From Saprospiraceae bacterium (GTDB lineage: Bacteria; Bacteroidota; Bacteroidia; Chitinophagales; Saprospiraceae): a stretch of DNA of 35,724 bases. How positions within the stretch are numbered: the stretch's first letter is position 1; every line of letters starts with the position of its first letter. The position numbers and the translations under genes are program-made. The stretch lies in NCBI GenBank assembly GCA_019634275.1, contig JAHQVP010000356.1:1-35724 (forward strand). Reading direction: 5' to 3'. The notes below the pieces were generated by a model. It did not search any database, was not told the origin of the DNA, and worked only from the letters and a program-made list of their open reading frames with translations. Below, one piece after another: positions 9,134 through 17,171 of the stretch.

Positions 9134-10027
9134 ATGTCCTTTAGACCAGACAAATTACTGCATCAAACAGGCAATGATTTCAGTGCCTATTCCAGGCCAG
9201 AAATGGAGACGCTCTTCCAGCAAGAACTGCACAAAGGGCTTCATGGTCTTTGTTTTAGTCTATACGTTGACGGTCAGAATCCTGGAGATGTCATTTCAGA
9301 AAATCAAGTGAGGCGTAGAATGGAGATCATAAGTCCGCACACGAAGTGGATACGATCATTTTCTTGCATTGACGGAAATGAACATATCCCCATTCTTGCA
9401 CATGAATTCAGATTGCAGACCCTTGTGGGGGCGTGGATTGGAGAAGATCGCCATCTCAACGAACTCGAAATAGAGGGACTGATCTCCCTTGCTAAAAAAG
9501 GCAAGGTTGACATTGCTGCGGTAGGCAACGAAGTGCTGTATCGGGGAGATATGGAGGAAGAGGAACTTCTCGAGTACATCAGCCGAGTCAAAGCTGCTCT
9601 GCCCAGCATTCCTGTAGGGTATGTCGATGCCTACTACGAGTTTCGAGACAGGCCGAAAATCGCGAATGCATGCGATGTCATCCTTGCCAACTGCTATCCC
9701 TTCTGGGAAGGCTGTCTAAATGAATATTCAATCCTTTACATGAAACAAATGTATCATCAAGCGGTACAGGCAGCACAAGGGAAGAGGGTTATCATCACGG
9801 AAACAGGTTGGCCCAGCGCAGGGGCAAATCTGAGAGCAGCCGAACCTTCGCCAGAAAATGCGATGAAATATTTTATCAATGCACAACAATGGGCCCGCAC
9901 TGAACAAATTGAGATGTTCTATTTTTCATCATTTGACGAATCCTGGAAAACCGATGATGAAGGAGAAGTAGGTGCAAACTGGGGCCTTTGGGATCGCAGC
10001 GAGAACTTAAAGTATATACATTGTTAG
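9134..10027 (+). CDS. GH17 family glucanase, predicted cytoplasmic
   Basis: 297 residues. The start is tightly bounded: an in-frame TAA lies at 9119-9121, so no signal peptide can be added upstream, and the N-terminus MSFRPDKLLHQ is hydrophilic. GH17 motifs are AAVGNEVLYRG (acid/base Glu133) and IITETGWPSAG (nucleophile Glu223). It is shorter than the lipoprotein GH17 upstream and only distantly similar to it. Following the symporter by 60 bp, it probably acts on imported beta-1,3-linked oligosaccharides beside the phosphorylase. Hydrolase versus transglycosylase activity is open. Confidence 0.88.
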   Translation: MSFRPDKLLHQTGNDFSAYSRPEMETLFQQELHKGLHGLCFSLYVDGQNPGDVISENQVRRRMEIISPHTKWIRSFSCIDGNEHIPILAHEFRLQTLVGAWIGEDRHLNELEIEGLISLAKKGKVDIAAVGNEVLYRGDMEEEELLEYISRVKAALPSIPVGYVDAYYEFRDRPKIANACDVILANCYPFWEGCLNEYSILYMKQMYHQAVQAAQGKRVIITETGWPSAGANLRAAEPSPENAMKYFINAQQWARTEQIEMFYFSSFDESWKTDDEGEVGANWGLWDRSENLKYIHC

Positions 10028-10069
10028 CCCTCACAAAATGGTGCATTTATCCTTGACTCATTCAACTCC

Positions 10070-10089
10070 ATAATTTTACTGCAAATTAT
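10070..10089. terminator. AT-rich hairpin between convergent genes
   Basis: ATAATTT and AAATTAT form a perfect 7-bp stem around a TACTGC loop. It lies in the 87-bp gap between the convergent GH17 and permease D genes and could serve both directions, but the stem is weak. Confidence 0.35.
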
Positions 10090-10114
10090 CTCAAGGCCTA
10101 TTTTATGCCAGGAT

Positions 10115-12547
10115 CTACTCTTCTCGAATGGAGTGCACTGGATCCAACCGGAAAATCTTAAGGCTCTGAGCCATGATGGCAATAAGACATACCGCAAGGA
10201 GCGACAAAGCAGCAAGTACATATGTACTAATTCCAATTTCCGTATGGTATGCAAACTCTTCCAACCAGCTCTGCAAAAGAGCACTGGTCAAGGGCATGGC
10301 CAACAGGATGGCTACTATAAATACCAAAGTAAATTCCCGAAATAGAAGTGTCGTCAATTGATGTTTCGAGGCTCCCAAGATCATTCGGACACCCAGTTCT
10401 TGTCTACGGCGATTCAAAGCAATACCGCACAAGCCACATATCCCAAGTGCCGCAATTACGATCGCGAGGATCGTGCCTGCTGATACAATTCCTTTGAGTC
10501 GCATTTCTGCTTGGTAGACGCGGTTTATATCCTCCTCAAGAAAACTAAAATCAAAAGGCATGTCCACGGCATGATCGCGCCAAAACATCCTGACCGATTG
10601 GACCCCTGCAGGCACAGCATCTCCAGGAATCTTAATAGAAAGCTTAGGGGTGGGAGAATCTGATGTCACAAGATCTGGAGAAACCCGCGCTATCGCAAGA
10701 GGGTCAGACGCCAAAACAAGTGGCTCTATTTCTTGATGCAGGGAGGCAAAATGAAAATCCCTTAGTACCCCTCTGATGCGAAAAGCGCTGAAAGGTCCAG
10801 GAAGCACGGATCCAACAGCCCCTTCCAAACCATATTCCCGGACAAAAGCTTCATTCACCAAGACGGTTTGATCGACATCACTTTGATCTGCTTGAAAATC
10901 AGACCCCTCCACCAGTTGCAGTTGATAGCTGGAGACAAAGTCAGCATCTACCCCATTTAACCGAAAAGAGCGAAAGGAATTTGATCCATCGTCCATGAAA
11001 CCAAGCCTCATCCATCCTTGACTACCAAAAACATGATTGGAGCACGTGACAGCATCAATGGAACTGCCTCGCAGTTCGTTCCTAAGACGCTGGGCGATAC
11101 CATCTGCAGCTGCCATATCCTCACTGAAAGATCCAGTGCTGGCAAATGGTACAATCATGGTAGCGGTCTTGTCAAAACCCAAATTACGATCACTTAAATA
11201 GGCCGCTTGTTGCTTTACGACAAGAGCAGCAACCAAAAGCCCCACTGACAGAAAAAATTGAAATCCGACCAGAAGACGCAAAACAATCTGCCTACTCCCC
11301 CTTGACGTACCCATCTGCTCTGATAGCACATCTAAAGGTTTAAAGCGCGATAAGATGGCTGCCGGATACAAAGAAGCTGCTCCACCAATTATTACAGTGG
11401 CTATACCTAGGCCCAGCAAAAGGGAAGGCGTCATCGATAATTGCAAAGATTGACCGAAGAGCATATTGAACTGCGGTAACAAAAAATAGGCAATTGATAT
11501 TCCAAAGGCTGTCGCAACAGCAGTCAATAGAATCGCCTCACTACAGTGCTGAAAAACAATTTGTCCTTGGCCAGCACCCACCACCTTTCGAATCCCAACT
11601 TCACGATGTCGTGTCATCGACCTCGCTACAGCGAGATTTACATAGTTGATCCCTGCCAACAAAAGAATTAGCAGCGCAATGCCCAGCATGATCACGGGAT
11701 ATCGACCATCGCTTACAGAAGCAATTCCTTGTGGATAATCGTTAGATAAGTGTACCTCCTCCAGTGGCTGAAATCCTATCTGGTAGTCCCCTGCCGGATA
11801 GATGTCCTCGACCGCTTTATCGAAATAGGTCGTTACCATCGATTGCAAGACATCCATGCTGGCATGCTCATCCAGCAACACATACGTTTCTCCAAATACA
11901 CAAGTCCAACAAGCACGTGCATTCTCCGACAATCCAGCATCAAATACTGCATAAGGAACTACATAAGAAAACTGAAGGCTAGAATTTGGTGGAACATCTG
12001 CAAGGACTCCCACAATGCTGCGCGATTTCCACTCACCATTGATATTAACCTCAAGTTCTTCTCCCACCACATCGACTCGCCCAAAATGTCTGATTGCTTC
12101 GGCCTTTGTTACTATGATCTCGGTTGGTGATTCTAATGATGGATGCCCAAATAACATCTTGAAATCGAAGACCCTGAGAAATTGGGGATCTGCAAAAAAC
12201 ACATTCTCTTGACTTGACGCCTCCGTTCGAGACCGGATCAAGTAATTTCCACTTACAATTCGAGTCAATCGTTCAACCTCAGGAAAGGACTCCTCCAAGG
12301 CGTCCCCGACAACAATGGGAGTAACGGTGTTAAAATGCGTATGCCCCTCCACAAACTCCTTGACCCATACTCTATAAATACTATCCTTCTGGGAGTGAAA
12401 GGTATCAAAGCTCCATTCATGCCGGGCAAAGAGAATCATGAGGAGCGCAGTCCCAATCCCAATGCTTAATCCCAGTACATTTATTCCCGAGTAAACCGGG
12501 TGCTTGATAAGATTACGCCAAGCTACTTTGAGAAAATTCTTAATCAT
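10115..12547 (-). CDS. ABC transporter permease D, double MacB/FtsX type
   Basis: 810 residues, starting MIKNFLKVAWRNLIKHP, a typical N-terminus of this Bacteroidota family. It reads as two fused MacB-like halves. Half one has a membrane segment near 20-42, a periplasmic domain, and three segments near 280-400 with the coupling motif REVGIRKVVGA. Half two has a membrane segment near 430, a second periplasmic domain, and three C-terminal segments with ELGVRMILGA. It ends DPVHSIREE. MacB-type permeases use ATP hydrolysis to drive conformational change in the periplasm for export or envelope processes. It lies 30 bp after permease C and is probably the last gene of an ATPase 2-C-D unit. The substrate is unknown. 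Confidence 0.9.
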   Translation of the reverse strand: MIKNFLKVAWRNLIKHPVYSGINVLGLSIGIGTALLMILFARHEWSFDTFHSQKDSIYRVWVKEFVEGHTHFNTVTPIVVGDALEESFPEVERLTRIVSGNYLIRSRTEASSQENVFFADPQFLRVFDFKMLFGHPSLESPTEIIVTKAEAIRHFGRVDVVGEELEVNINGEWKSRSIVGVLADVPPNSSLQFSYVVPYAVFDAGLSENARACWTCVFGETYVLLDEHASMDVLQSMVTTYFDKAVEDIYPAGDYQIGFQPLEEVHLSNDYPQGIASVSDGRYPVIMLGIALLILLLAGINYVNLAVARSMTRHREVGIRKVVGAGQGQIVFQHCSEAILLTAVATAFGISIAYFLLPQFNMLFGQSLQLSMTPSLLLGLGIATVIIGGAASLYPAAILSRFKPLDVLSEQMGTSRGSRQIVLRLLVGFQFFLSVGLLVAALVVKQQAAYLSDRNLGFDKTATMIVPFASTGSFSEDMAAADGIAQRLRNELRGSSIDAVTCSNHVFGSQGWMRLGFMDDGSNSFRSFRLNGVDADFVSSYQLQLVEGSDFQADQSDVDQTVLVNEAFVREYGLEGAVGSVLPGPFSAFRIRGVLRDFHFASLHQEIEPLVLASDPLAIARVSPDLVTSDSPTPKLSIKIPGDAVPAGVQSVRMFWRDHAVDMPFDFSFLEEDINRVYQAEMRLKGIVSAGTILAIVIAALGICGLCGIALNRRRQELGVRMILGASKHQLTTLLFREFTLVFIVAILLAMPLTSALLQSWLEEFAYHTEIGISTYVLAALSLLAVCLIAIMAQSLKIFRLDPVHSIREE

Positions 12548-12577
12548 GACATCCTAATTTATCCAGACTCCATTTAT

Positions 12578-15049
12578 TTATGATTCTTGCTTAAGAGCAT
12601 GCACTGGATCAAGTGCAGAACTTCTGACAAGCTGGACTCCCAGTATGCTCAAGATGATAACAACAAATAGGATCACCGGCACCGCAAATACATACCAGTT
12701 CATTCCAACACTAAAAGCAAATCCATCCAACCACCCCTTACCAAAATGTATCATAAAGGGCAGAGACAGCAACTGAGCAATCAATAGCAGTACCATAAAT
12801 TCCCTGGAGATCAGCATCATGATTTTCAGAGACTTCGCTCCAAGTATCTTTCGTACTCCTATCTCTTTCCGTCTTTGACTAATTACCAACATCGAAAGGG
12901 CTAAAAATCCAAGGCCTGCCACGAACACCGCTAGGAGCGCCATGGTTCTGCAGACTTTCGCAAATTGTTGATCTGCTCGATATTGTCTATCAAAATATTC
13001 ATCCAGAAAAAAATATTCAAAAATATCACCGGGAAAATGATTCGCGTAAATTGCTTTTACCTCGGCAAGAGCTGCAGACCAATCTCCAGGTTTCAAGCTA
13101 ATAGAATAATACCTCCAATTGTCATACGATGGGAAATAATATAATATTGGATCATAGGCTTCTCGCAGTGAACGCTGATGATAATCAGCAACCACACCCA
13201 ATATCTCTCCACGCCGAAACTCTTCACCAAGTTTCCATAGTACTTGTTGACCAATAGCTTCTTCCGGACTATCAAATCCATAAACTCCACTTAGCGTTTC
13301 ATTAATCAGGATGCGCGCCAATGTGGAATCAAATGGATTTGTTCGATCTTCGATAACATAATTCCTCCCGGCAACAAGATCCACGTCAAATGTCTCGAGG
13401 TACTTATCATCAATGCTTTGCAGATATGTCGATGCCCCTTCTTCCTCAAGTGCACCTACAGTCCGTGTCTGATTCCGGAAAGCAATCAATCGGCCTGGAA
13501 CCTCTGAAGATCGACTAACAGAGGAAACCGCCCCAATCGTCGCCACTCTGTCTGGAATCGCGTTTGCGGCGACATAACTAAGCGAATCCGTGATCAGAGG
13601 AGCCCTCACCACTAATATTTGATCCTTGCTGTAGCCCAGATCTTTTGAATTCATAAAGGACAGCTGAGTAGTGACCAAAAGCGTTCCTCCGATCAAAAGA
13701 ATAGAAAGCGCCATCTGTATACTCACCAATCCTCTCCTAAAGTGGACACCCTGCCTCGATCTGGAAAATGTACCCTTAAGTACCTGGGCAGGTCGAAAAG
13801 CAGACAAAACCAGTGCAGGGTAGATGCCTGCCAGTATCCCAGAAAGCACGATACCTGCCAGTATGATCAGCAGGTTTCGTGGGGCTGACAAATGTTCCCA
13901 TCCAATCAAGGCATTGCCAATATTTCGCTGCACCAGTTCTGAGAATGGGTGCAAGAGGGCATTGGCAGCGAATAATCCTATGCAAATGGCAGTCGCACAT
14001 ACCAAAGAAGCCTCAACGATAAACTGCATAACAAGTTGAATCCTAAGGGCACCTACCACTTTTCGAACGCCCACCTCTCTTGCCCTACTGGTGGATCGAG
14101 CAGATGCCAGATTGAGATAATTAATCCAAGCCAAAAGCAATACAATTATCCCAAGCAAAGAAAGAAAGCGTACCGTGCGGGTGCTTCCTGCTGCCGAAAG
14201 CTCGTTTGCACAATCGCTCTTAAGGTGAATGTCAATCAAGGGTTGTAGAGAGAAATAGGTTTGAAAGCCATATTCTTTATGAATATTGGTCATGTGCTTG
14301 TCTATAATGGCAGGCAGTCTCGCCTCAATAGTCTGCGGGTCGGTTCCGGGCTCCAATAACAAATAGGTATGAAATTCCGGCCATATCCAGGAATCAATTA
14401 CTCCTGCCCGATGCATGAATGCTCGCGTGTATACAGCATCGAACTGCAAGTGTGCATTGTCAGGTACCTTCGCAATTACTCCTGTCACTTGCAATCTATT
14501 GCGATCATTATAAATTAATTCCTTCCCGACGACATCGGTACTGCCAAAGTATCGCAACGCCATTGGAGCCGTGAGCACAATGTTATCTGGATGGTCCAGT
14601 GCGGTCTCCGGATCACCGTATATAAACTCATGACTGAAGATTTCGAAAAATGAAGAATCCGTCATGAAGACATTATCCTCAGATGCACTTACTTTTTGAC
14701 CACTTCGGGAAATGGATGTCAGTTTTACATTTGCCCCTATATTGGAGGGATGCAAGACCCTGGCATACGCCTTAATACTTGAAAATTCCTGATAGAGTGT
14801 TGGGCCGGTTGCAGGATGATTAGCAGCCGTCCTTGGCCAAGGGCCAAATCCCTCGGAATATCGAATCGGCACCCGATAGATATCGTCAGCGTGCTCGTGG
14901 AATTTATCAAAACTATTCTCAAAGTGCACATATTGAAAAATCAGTGCACAGGCGGTCACTCCCGTCGCCAATCCAATAATATGTATGAGACTCAAGAAAG
15001 GACTGCTTCTTAGACTTCGCAATGCTGTCTTAAAATAATTCCTGATCAT
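12578..15049 (-). CDS. ABC transporter permease C, double MacB/FtsX type
   Basis: 823 residues from ATG 15049, which gives MIRNYFKTALRSLRSS, matching the N-termini of the sister permeases. An upstream in-frame TTG at 15076 would add nine non-matching residues and is less likely. Both FtsX halves are present: SRAREVGVRKVVGA in the first and RRKEIGVRKILGA in the second. The end is DPVHALKQES. It precedes permease D by 30 bp. A 158-bp gap separates it from ATPase 2, so it may also have its own promoter. Substrate is unknown; export or envelope-stress function is inferred from the family. Confidence 0.9.
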   Translation of the reverse strand: MIRNYFKTALRSLRSSPFLSLIHIIGLATGVTACALIFQYVHFENSFDKFHEHADDIYRVPIRYSEGFGPWPRTAANHPATGPTLYQEFSSIKAYARVLHPSNIGANVKLTSISRSGQKVSASEDNVFMTDSSFFEIFSHEFIYGDPETALDHPDNIVLTAPMALRYFGSTDVVGKELIYNDRNRLQVTGVIAKVPDNAHLQFDAVYTRAFMHRAGVIDSWIWPEFHTYLLLEPGTDPQTIEARLPAIIDKHMTNIHKEYGFQTYFSLQPLIDIHLKSDCANELSAAGSTRTVRFLSLLGIIVLLLAWINYLNLASARSTSRAREVGVRKVVGALRIQLVMQFIVEASLVCATAICIGLFAANALLHPFSELVQRNIGNALIGWEHLSAPRNLLIILAGIVLSGILAGIYPALVLSAFRPAQVLKGTFSRSRQGVHFRRGLVSIQMALSILLIGGTLLVTTQLSFMNSKDLGYSKDQILVVRAPLITDSLSYVAANAIPDRVATIGAVSSVSRSSEVPGRLIAFRNQTRTVGALEEEGASTYLQSIDDKYLETFDVDLVAGRNYVIEDRTNPFDSTLARILINETLSGVYGFDSPEEAIGQQVLWKLGEEFRRGEILGVVADYHQRSLREAYDPILYYFPSYDNWRYYSISLKPGDWSAALAEVKAIYANHFPGDIFEYFFLDEYFDRQYRADQQFAKVCRTMALLAVFVAGLGFLALSMLVISQRRKEIGVRKILGAKSLKIMMLISREFMVLLLIAQLLSLPFMIHFGKGWLDGFAFSVGMNWYVFAVPVILFVVIILSILGVQLVRSSALDPVHALKQES

Positions 15050-15207
15050 TTGATTACTTGTTTGAAATAATTCCAAGTGCTATTCCAGCAGTAGCATGCA
15101 TGCGATAGGACGAACATCCATGTCACAACAGGCTATGCTGTACTTTTCAATAAGTTGAGAAGAGGAGATGGCAGGAATGGAAGTTGGACGGAAGGGACTA
15201 CGCAGCG
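15050..15207. other. Gap between ATPase 2 and permease C
   Basis: The 158 bp hold no convincing gene. A perfect 10-bp palindrome GCATGCATGC occupies 15094-15103. I found neither the TGTCCA palindrome nor the sigma54-like element that mark the other two transporter units. Confidence 0.5.
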
Positions 15208-15882
15208 TTAGGGAGCGTAATCCCTCCGTATATATCCATCTTCAATTTCGATGACTCGGGTTCCGTATTGAGCGTTCTTTTCCGAGTGGGTGACTTGCAA
15301 AATTGTCATCCCATCCGCATGCAACTGCTTGAAAAGATCCATAATTATTTCTCCCTGTGAGGAATGTAAATTTCCGGTAGGTTCGTCGGCCAACAATAAT
15401 TTAGGCTTGCCGATAATGGCGCGCGCGACTCCTACCAATTGCTGCTGACCTCCGGACAATTGATGTGGAAAGAGGTCTTTTTTCGCTACCATGTTGAACT
15501 CGTCAAGCAAGTTGGCGACCATGGCCTTGCGCTCACTGCTCTTGATCTTTCGATACAGCAGCGGGGTCTCAATGTTCTCGTATACCGTCAACTCGTCAAT
15601 CAGGTGGTATGCCTGGAAAACAAAGCCGATATAGTGCTTATGCAATTCTGTCCTTCGTCGTTCTCTAAATTTATGTACGGGTTCTTCTAAAAATTCATAC
15701 TCTCCCTGATCAGGAGTATCAAGCATTCCAATAATGTTTAGCAAGGTCGTTTTTCCCGATCCACTTGGTCCCATGATGGTTGCGAACTCCCCCTCATTAA
15801 TCTCCAAGTTGATATCACGCAGAACCCACGTCTTGGTGAGGCCTGCTTTGTAAAAACGTTCGATATTGGAAAGTCTGATCAT
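15208..15882 (-). CDS. ABC transporter ATPase 2 (MacB/LolD type) with variant D-loop
   Basis: 224 residues. Walker A is GPSGSGKTT, the Q-loop lies in FVFQAYHLIDELTVYEN, the signature is LSGGQQQ, Walker B is LLLADEP, and the H-loop is QVTHSE. The D-loop reads TGNLHSSQG where the family, and ATPase 1 here, have TGNLDSA. The helix after the signature reads LVGVARA instead of RVAVARA. The D-loop Asp normally contacts the partner subunit's active site in the dimer, so its loss may change catalysis or favour heterodimers. It lies upstream of permeases C and D and probably powers them. Confidence 0.92.
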   Translation of the reverse strand: MIRLSNIERFYKAGLTKTWVLRDINLEINEGEFATIMGPSGSGKTTLLNIIGMLDTPDQGEYEFLEEPVHKFRERRRTELHKHYIGFVFQAYHLIDELTVYENIETPLLYRKIKSSERKAMVANLLDEFNMVAKKDLFPHQLSGGQQQLVGVARAIIGKPKLLLADEPTGNLHSSQGEIIMDLFKQLHADGMTILQVTHSEKNAQYGTRVIEIEDGYIRRDYAP

Positions 15883-15898
15883 GTGTTAGTCATAAGAT

Positions 15899-15936
15899 TT
15901 CGCTGAAAGAAAGTGAAATCTGAGGAAGAAGTGGAA
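15899..15936. repeat. Left inverted-repeat arm flanking the four-helix-bundle gene
   Basis: Segments TTCGCTGA (15899-15906) and CTGAGGAAGAAGTGGAA (15920-15936) both occur inverted at 16368-16388, the longer one with one mismatch. The arm is purine-rich, and GAGGAAGAAG recurs directly at 15940-15949. Confidence 0.55.
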
Positions 15937-15982
15937 AGAGAGGAAGAAGACGAAAGAAAGTAAGGATGTAGGCAAGATCCCC

Positions 15983-15990
15983 TATCTTTC
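15983..15990 (+). promoter_or_regulatory. Possible -7 element of the four-helix-bundle gene
   Basis: TATCTTTC matches the Bacteroidota -7 consensus TAnnTTTG at all but the last base. It sits so close to ATG 15997 that the leader would be only a few bases. No clear -33 TTTG partner was seen. Confidence 0.2.
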
Positions 15991-15996
15991 TCGCTA

Positions 15997-16350
15997 ATGG
16001 CACGAAGTAGATTTGAAGACCTTATTGTTTGGCAAGAGGCAATGTCTCTTGCGGAGTTGGTATTTGAGGAATTTGCCGAGTGTCGACAATATTCTCTTAA
16101 GAAACAGATCGAGCGGGCTGTAATATCAATATCGACAAACATTGCTGAAGGCTTCGAACAGGGTACATCCAAAAATTTTGTGCGATATCTATACATATCT
16201 AAAGGATCATGTGGAGAAGTTAGATCACTTGTGAGATTAGCGCTTAGGCTCTCCCTGATTTCTGAGAATAGTGCCGAAAAACTAGTGAAGAAATGCATTT
16301 TCCTTTCCGTATCGATTCATAAATTAATTTCTAGCAAGTATGGGAACTAG
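15997..16350 (+). CDS. Four-helix-bundle protein (23S rRNA intervening-sequence protein family)
   Basis: 117 residues with the family's signature pattern: FEDLIVWQEAM near the N-terminus, IERAVISISTNIAEGFEQG in the middle, and a third segment YLYISKGSCGEVRSLV. The family was first seen in intervening sequences of 23S rRNA genes and is also common as lone chromosomal genes; it is related to the Avd accessory protein of diversity-generating retroelements. Its molecular function is unknown, with nucleic-acid binding suspected from its basic helices. Here it is transcribed against its neighbours, sits between two ABC ATPase genes, and is bracketed by inverted repeats, which suggests later insertion. 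No reverse transcriptase or variable repeat is nearby. Confidence 0.92.
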   Translation: MARSRFEDLIVWQEAMSLAELVFEEFAECRQYSLKKQIERAVISISTNIAEGFEQGTSKNFVRYLYISKGSCGEVRSLVRLALRLSLISENSAEKLVKKCIFLSVSIHKLISSKYGN

Positions 16351-16367
16351 ACCTCTTATAAGAACAA

Positions 16368-16388
16368 TTCCTCTTCTTCCTCAGCGAA
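16368..16388. repeat. Right inverted-repeat arm flanking the four-helix-bundle gene
   Basis: Pyrimidine-rich arm TTCCTCTTCTTCCTCAG followed by CGAA. On the opposite strand it gives TTCGC joined directly to TGAGGAAGAAG. The left arm has the same two blocks with extra bases between them. A perfect palindrome TCTTATAAGA lies just before this arm at 16354-16363. Confidence 0.55.
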
Positions 16389-16441
16389 GCGTTTCCTCTC
16401 CGCATGATCCCTTGTTTACCACCCTACCAAGTTTCCAACTG

Positions 16442-17128
16442 CTACAAATATTGCTTGACGATGTTTTCTGTCACGACCTGACCATCGAGCATTCGAATAA
16501 TGCGATTGCCAAACTCTGCACAATACTGTGAGTGGGTAACCATCAGAATGGTAGTGCCCGTAGCGTGCAGGTCAGCTAGCATCTTCATTACCTCATCACC
16601 ATTAGCAGAATCAAGATTTCCCGTAGGCTCATCCGCCAAAATCAACTTAGGTTTGTTGACTACTGCACGTGCAACGGCTACACGCTGTTGCTGTCCGCCA
16701 GACAATTGCTGAGGAAAGTGATTTCTACGGTGCATAATGTTCATGCCTTCTAAGAGTTCTTCCACCCTTGACTTGCGCTCTGATCTTGGCACCTTAGTGT
16801 ACAGCATGGGGAGCTCTACGTTTTCGAAAACGGTCAATTCATCGATTAGATTAAAGCTCTGAAACACGAATCCCAGATTGTGCTTGCGCACATTCGATCG
16901 TCCACGTTCGGAGAGATGACCGACTTCTTCTTCGTTAAAGAAGTAGTTGCCTGCAGTAGGACTGTCGATCATTCCCAAAATATTGAGCAATGTCGATTTA
17001 CCACAACCAGAAGGTCCCATAACACTGACAAATTCGCCTTCCTTAATGTTGATCTCAACATTATTGAGCGCAGTGGTCTCGACCTCGTCAGTGCGATATA
17101 CCTTGGTTAATTTTTCCGTGCGTATCAT
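16442..17128 (-). CDS. ABC transporter ATPase 1 (MacB/LolD type)
   Basis: 228 residues from ATG 17128; an in-frame TTG directly before it would add one Met and is less likely. All motifs are canonical: Walker A GPSGCGKST, Q-loop FVFQSFNLIDELTVFEN, signature LSGGQQQRVAVARA, Walker B LILADEPTGNLDS, H-loop MVTHSQ. It follows the adaptor gene by 43 bp, so adaptor and ATPase form one operon. It probably energises permeases A and B, whose operon shares the same predicted regulator. Confidence 0.95.
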   Translation of the reverse strand: MIRTEKLTKVYRTDEVETTALNNVEINIKEGEFVSVMGPSGCGKSTLLNILGMIDSPTAGNYFFNEEEVGHLSERGRSNVRKHNLGFVFQSFNLIDELTVFENVELPMLYTKVPRSERKSRVEELLEGMNIMHRRNHFPQQLSGGQQQRVAVARAVVNKPKLILADEPTGNLDSANGDEVMKMLADLHATGTTILMVTHSQYCAEFGNRIIRMLDGQVVTENIVKQYL

Positions 17129-17171
17129 CAAATAATTATTTATTAAAACTGTCCTAATTTATTATCAAAAT

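Noticed and set aside
15879-16298. 139-residue - strand open frame between the ATPases
   Set aside because: It is the Ser/Leu-rich reverse shadow of the four-helix-bundle gene, whose + strand product matches a known family.
15997-16350. Diversity-generating retroelement based on the Avd-like protein
   Set aside because: No reverse transcriptase, template repeat or variable repeat is nearby; the protein fits the lone four-helix-bundle family.
17150-17154. TGTCC half site upstream of ATPase 1
   Set aside because: No TGGACA partner follows, and the 43-bp gap after the adaptor gene suggests an operon rather than a regulated promoter.
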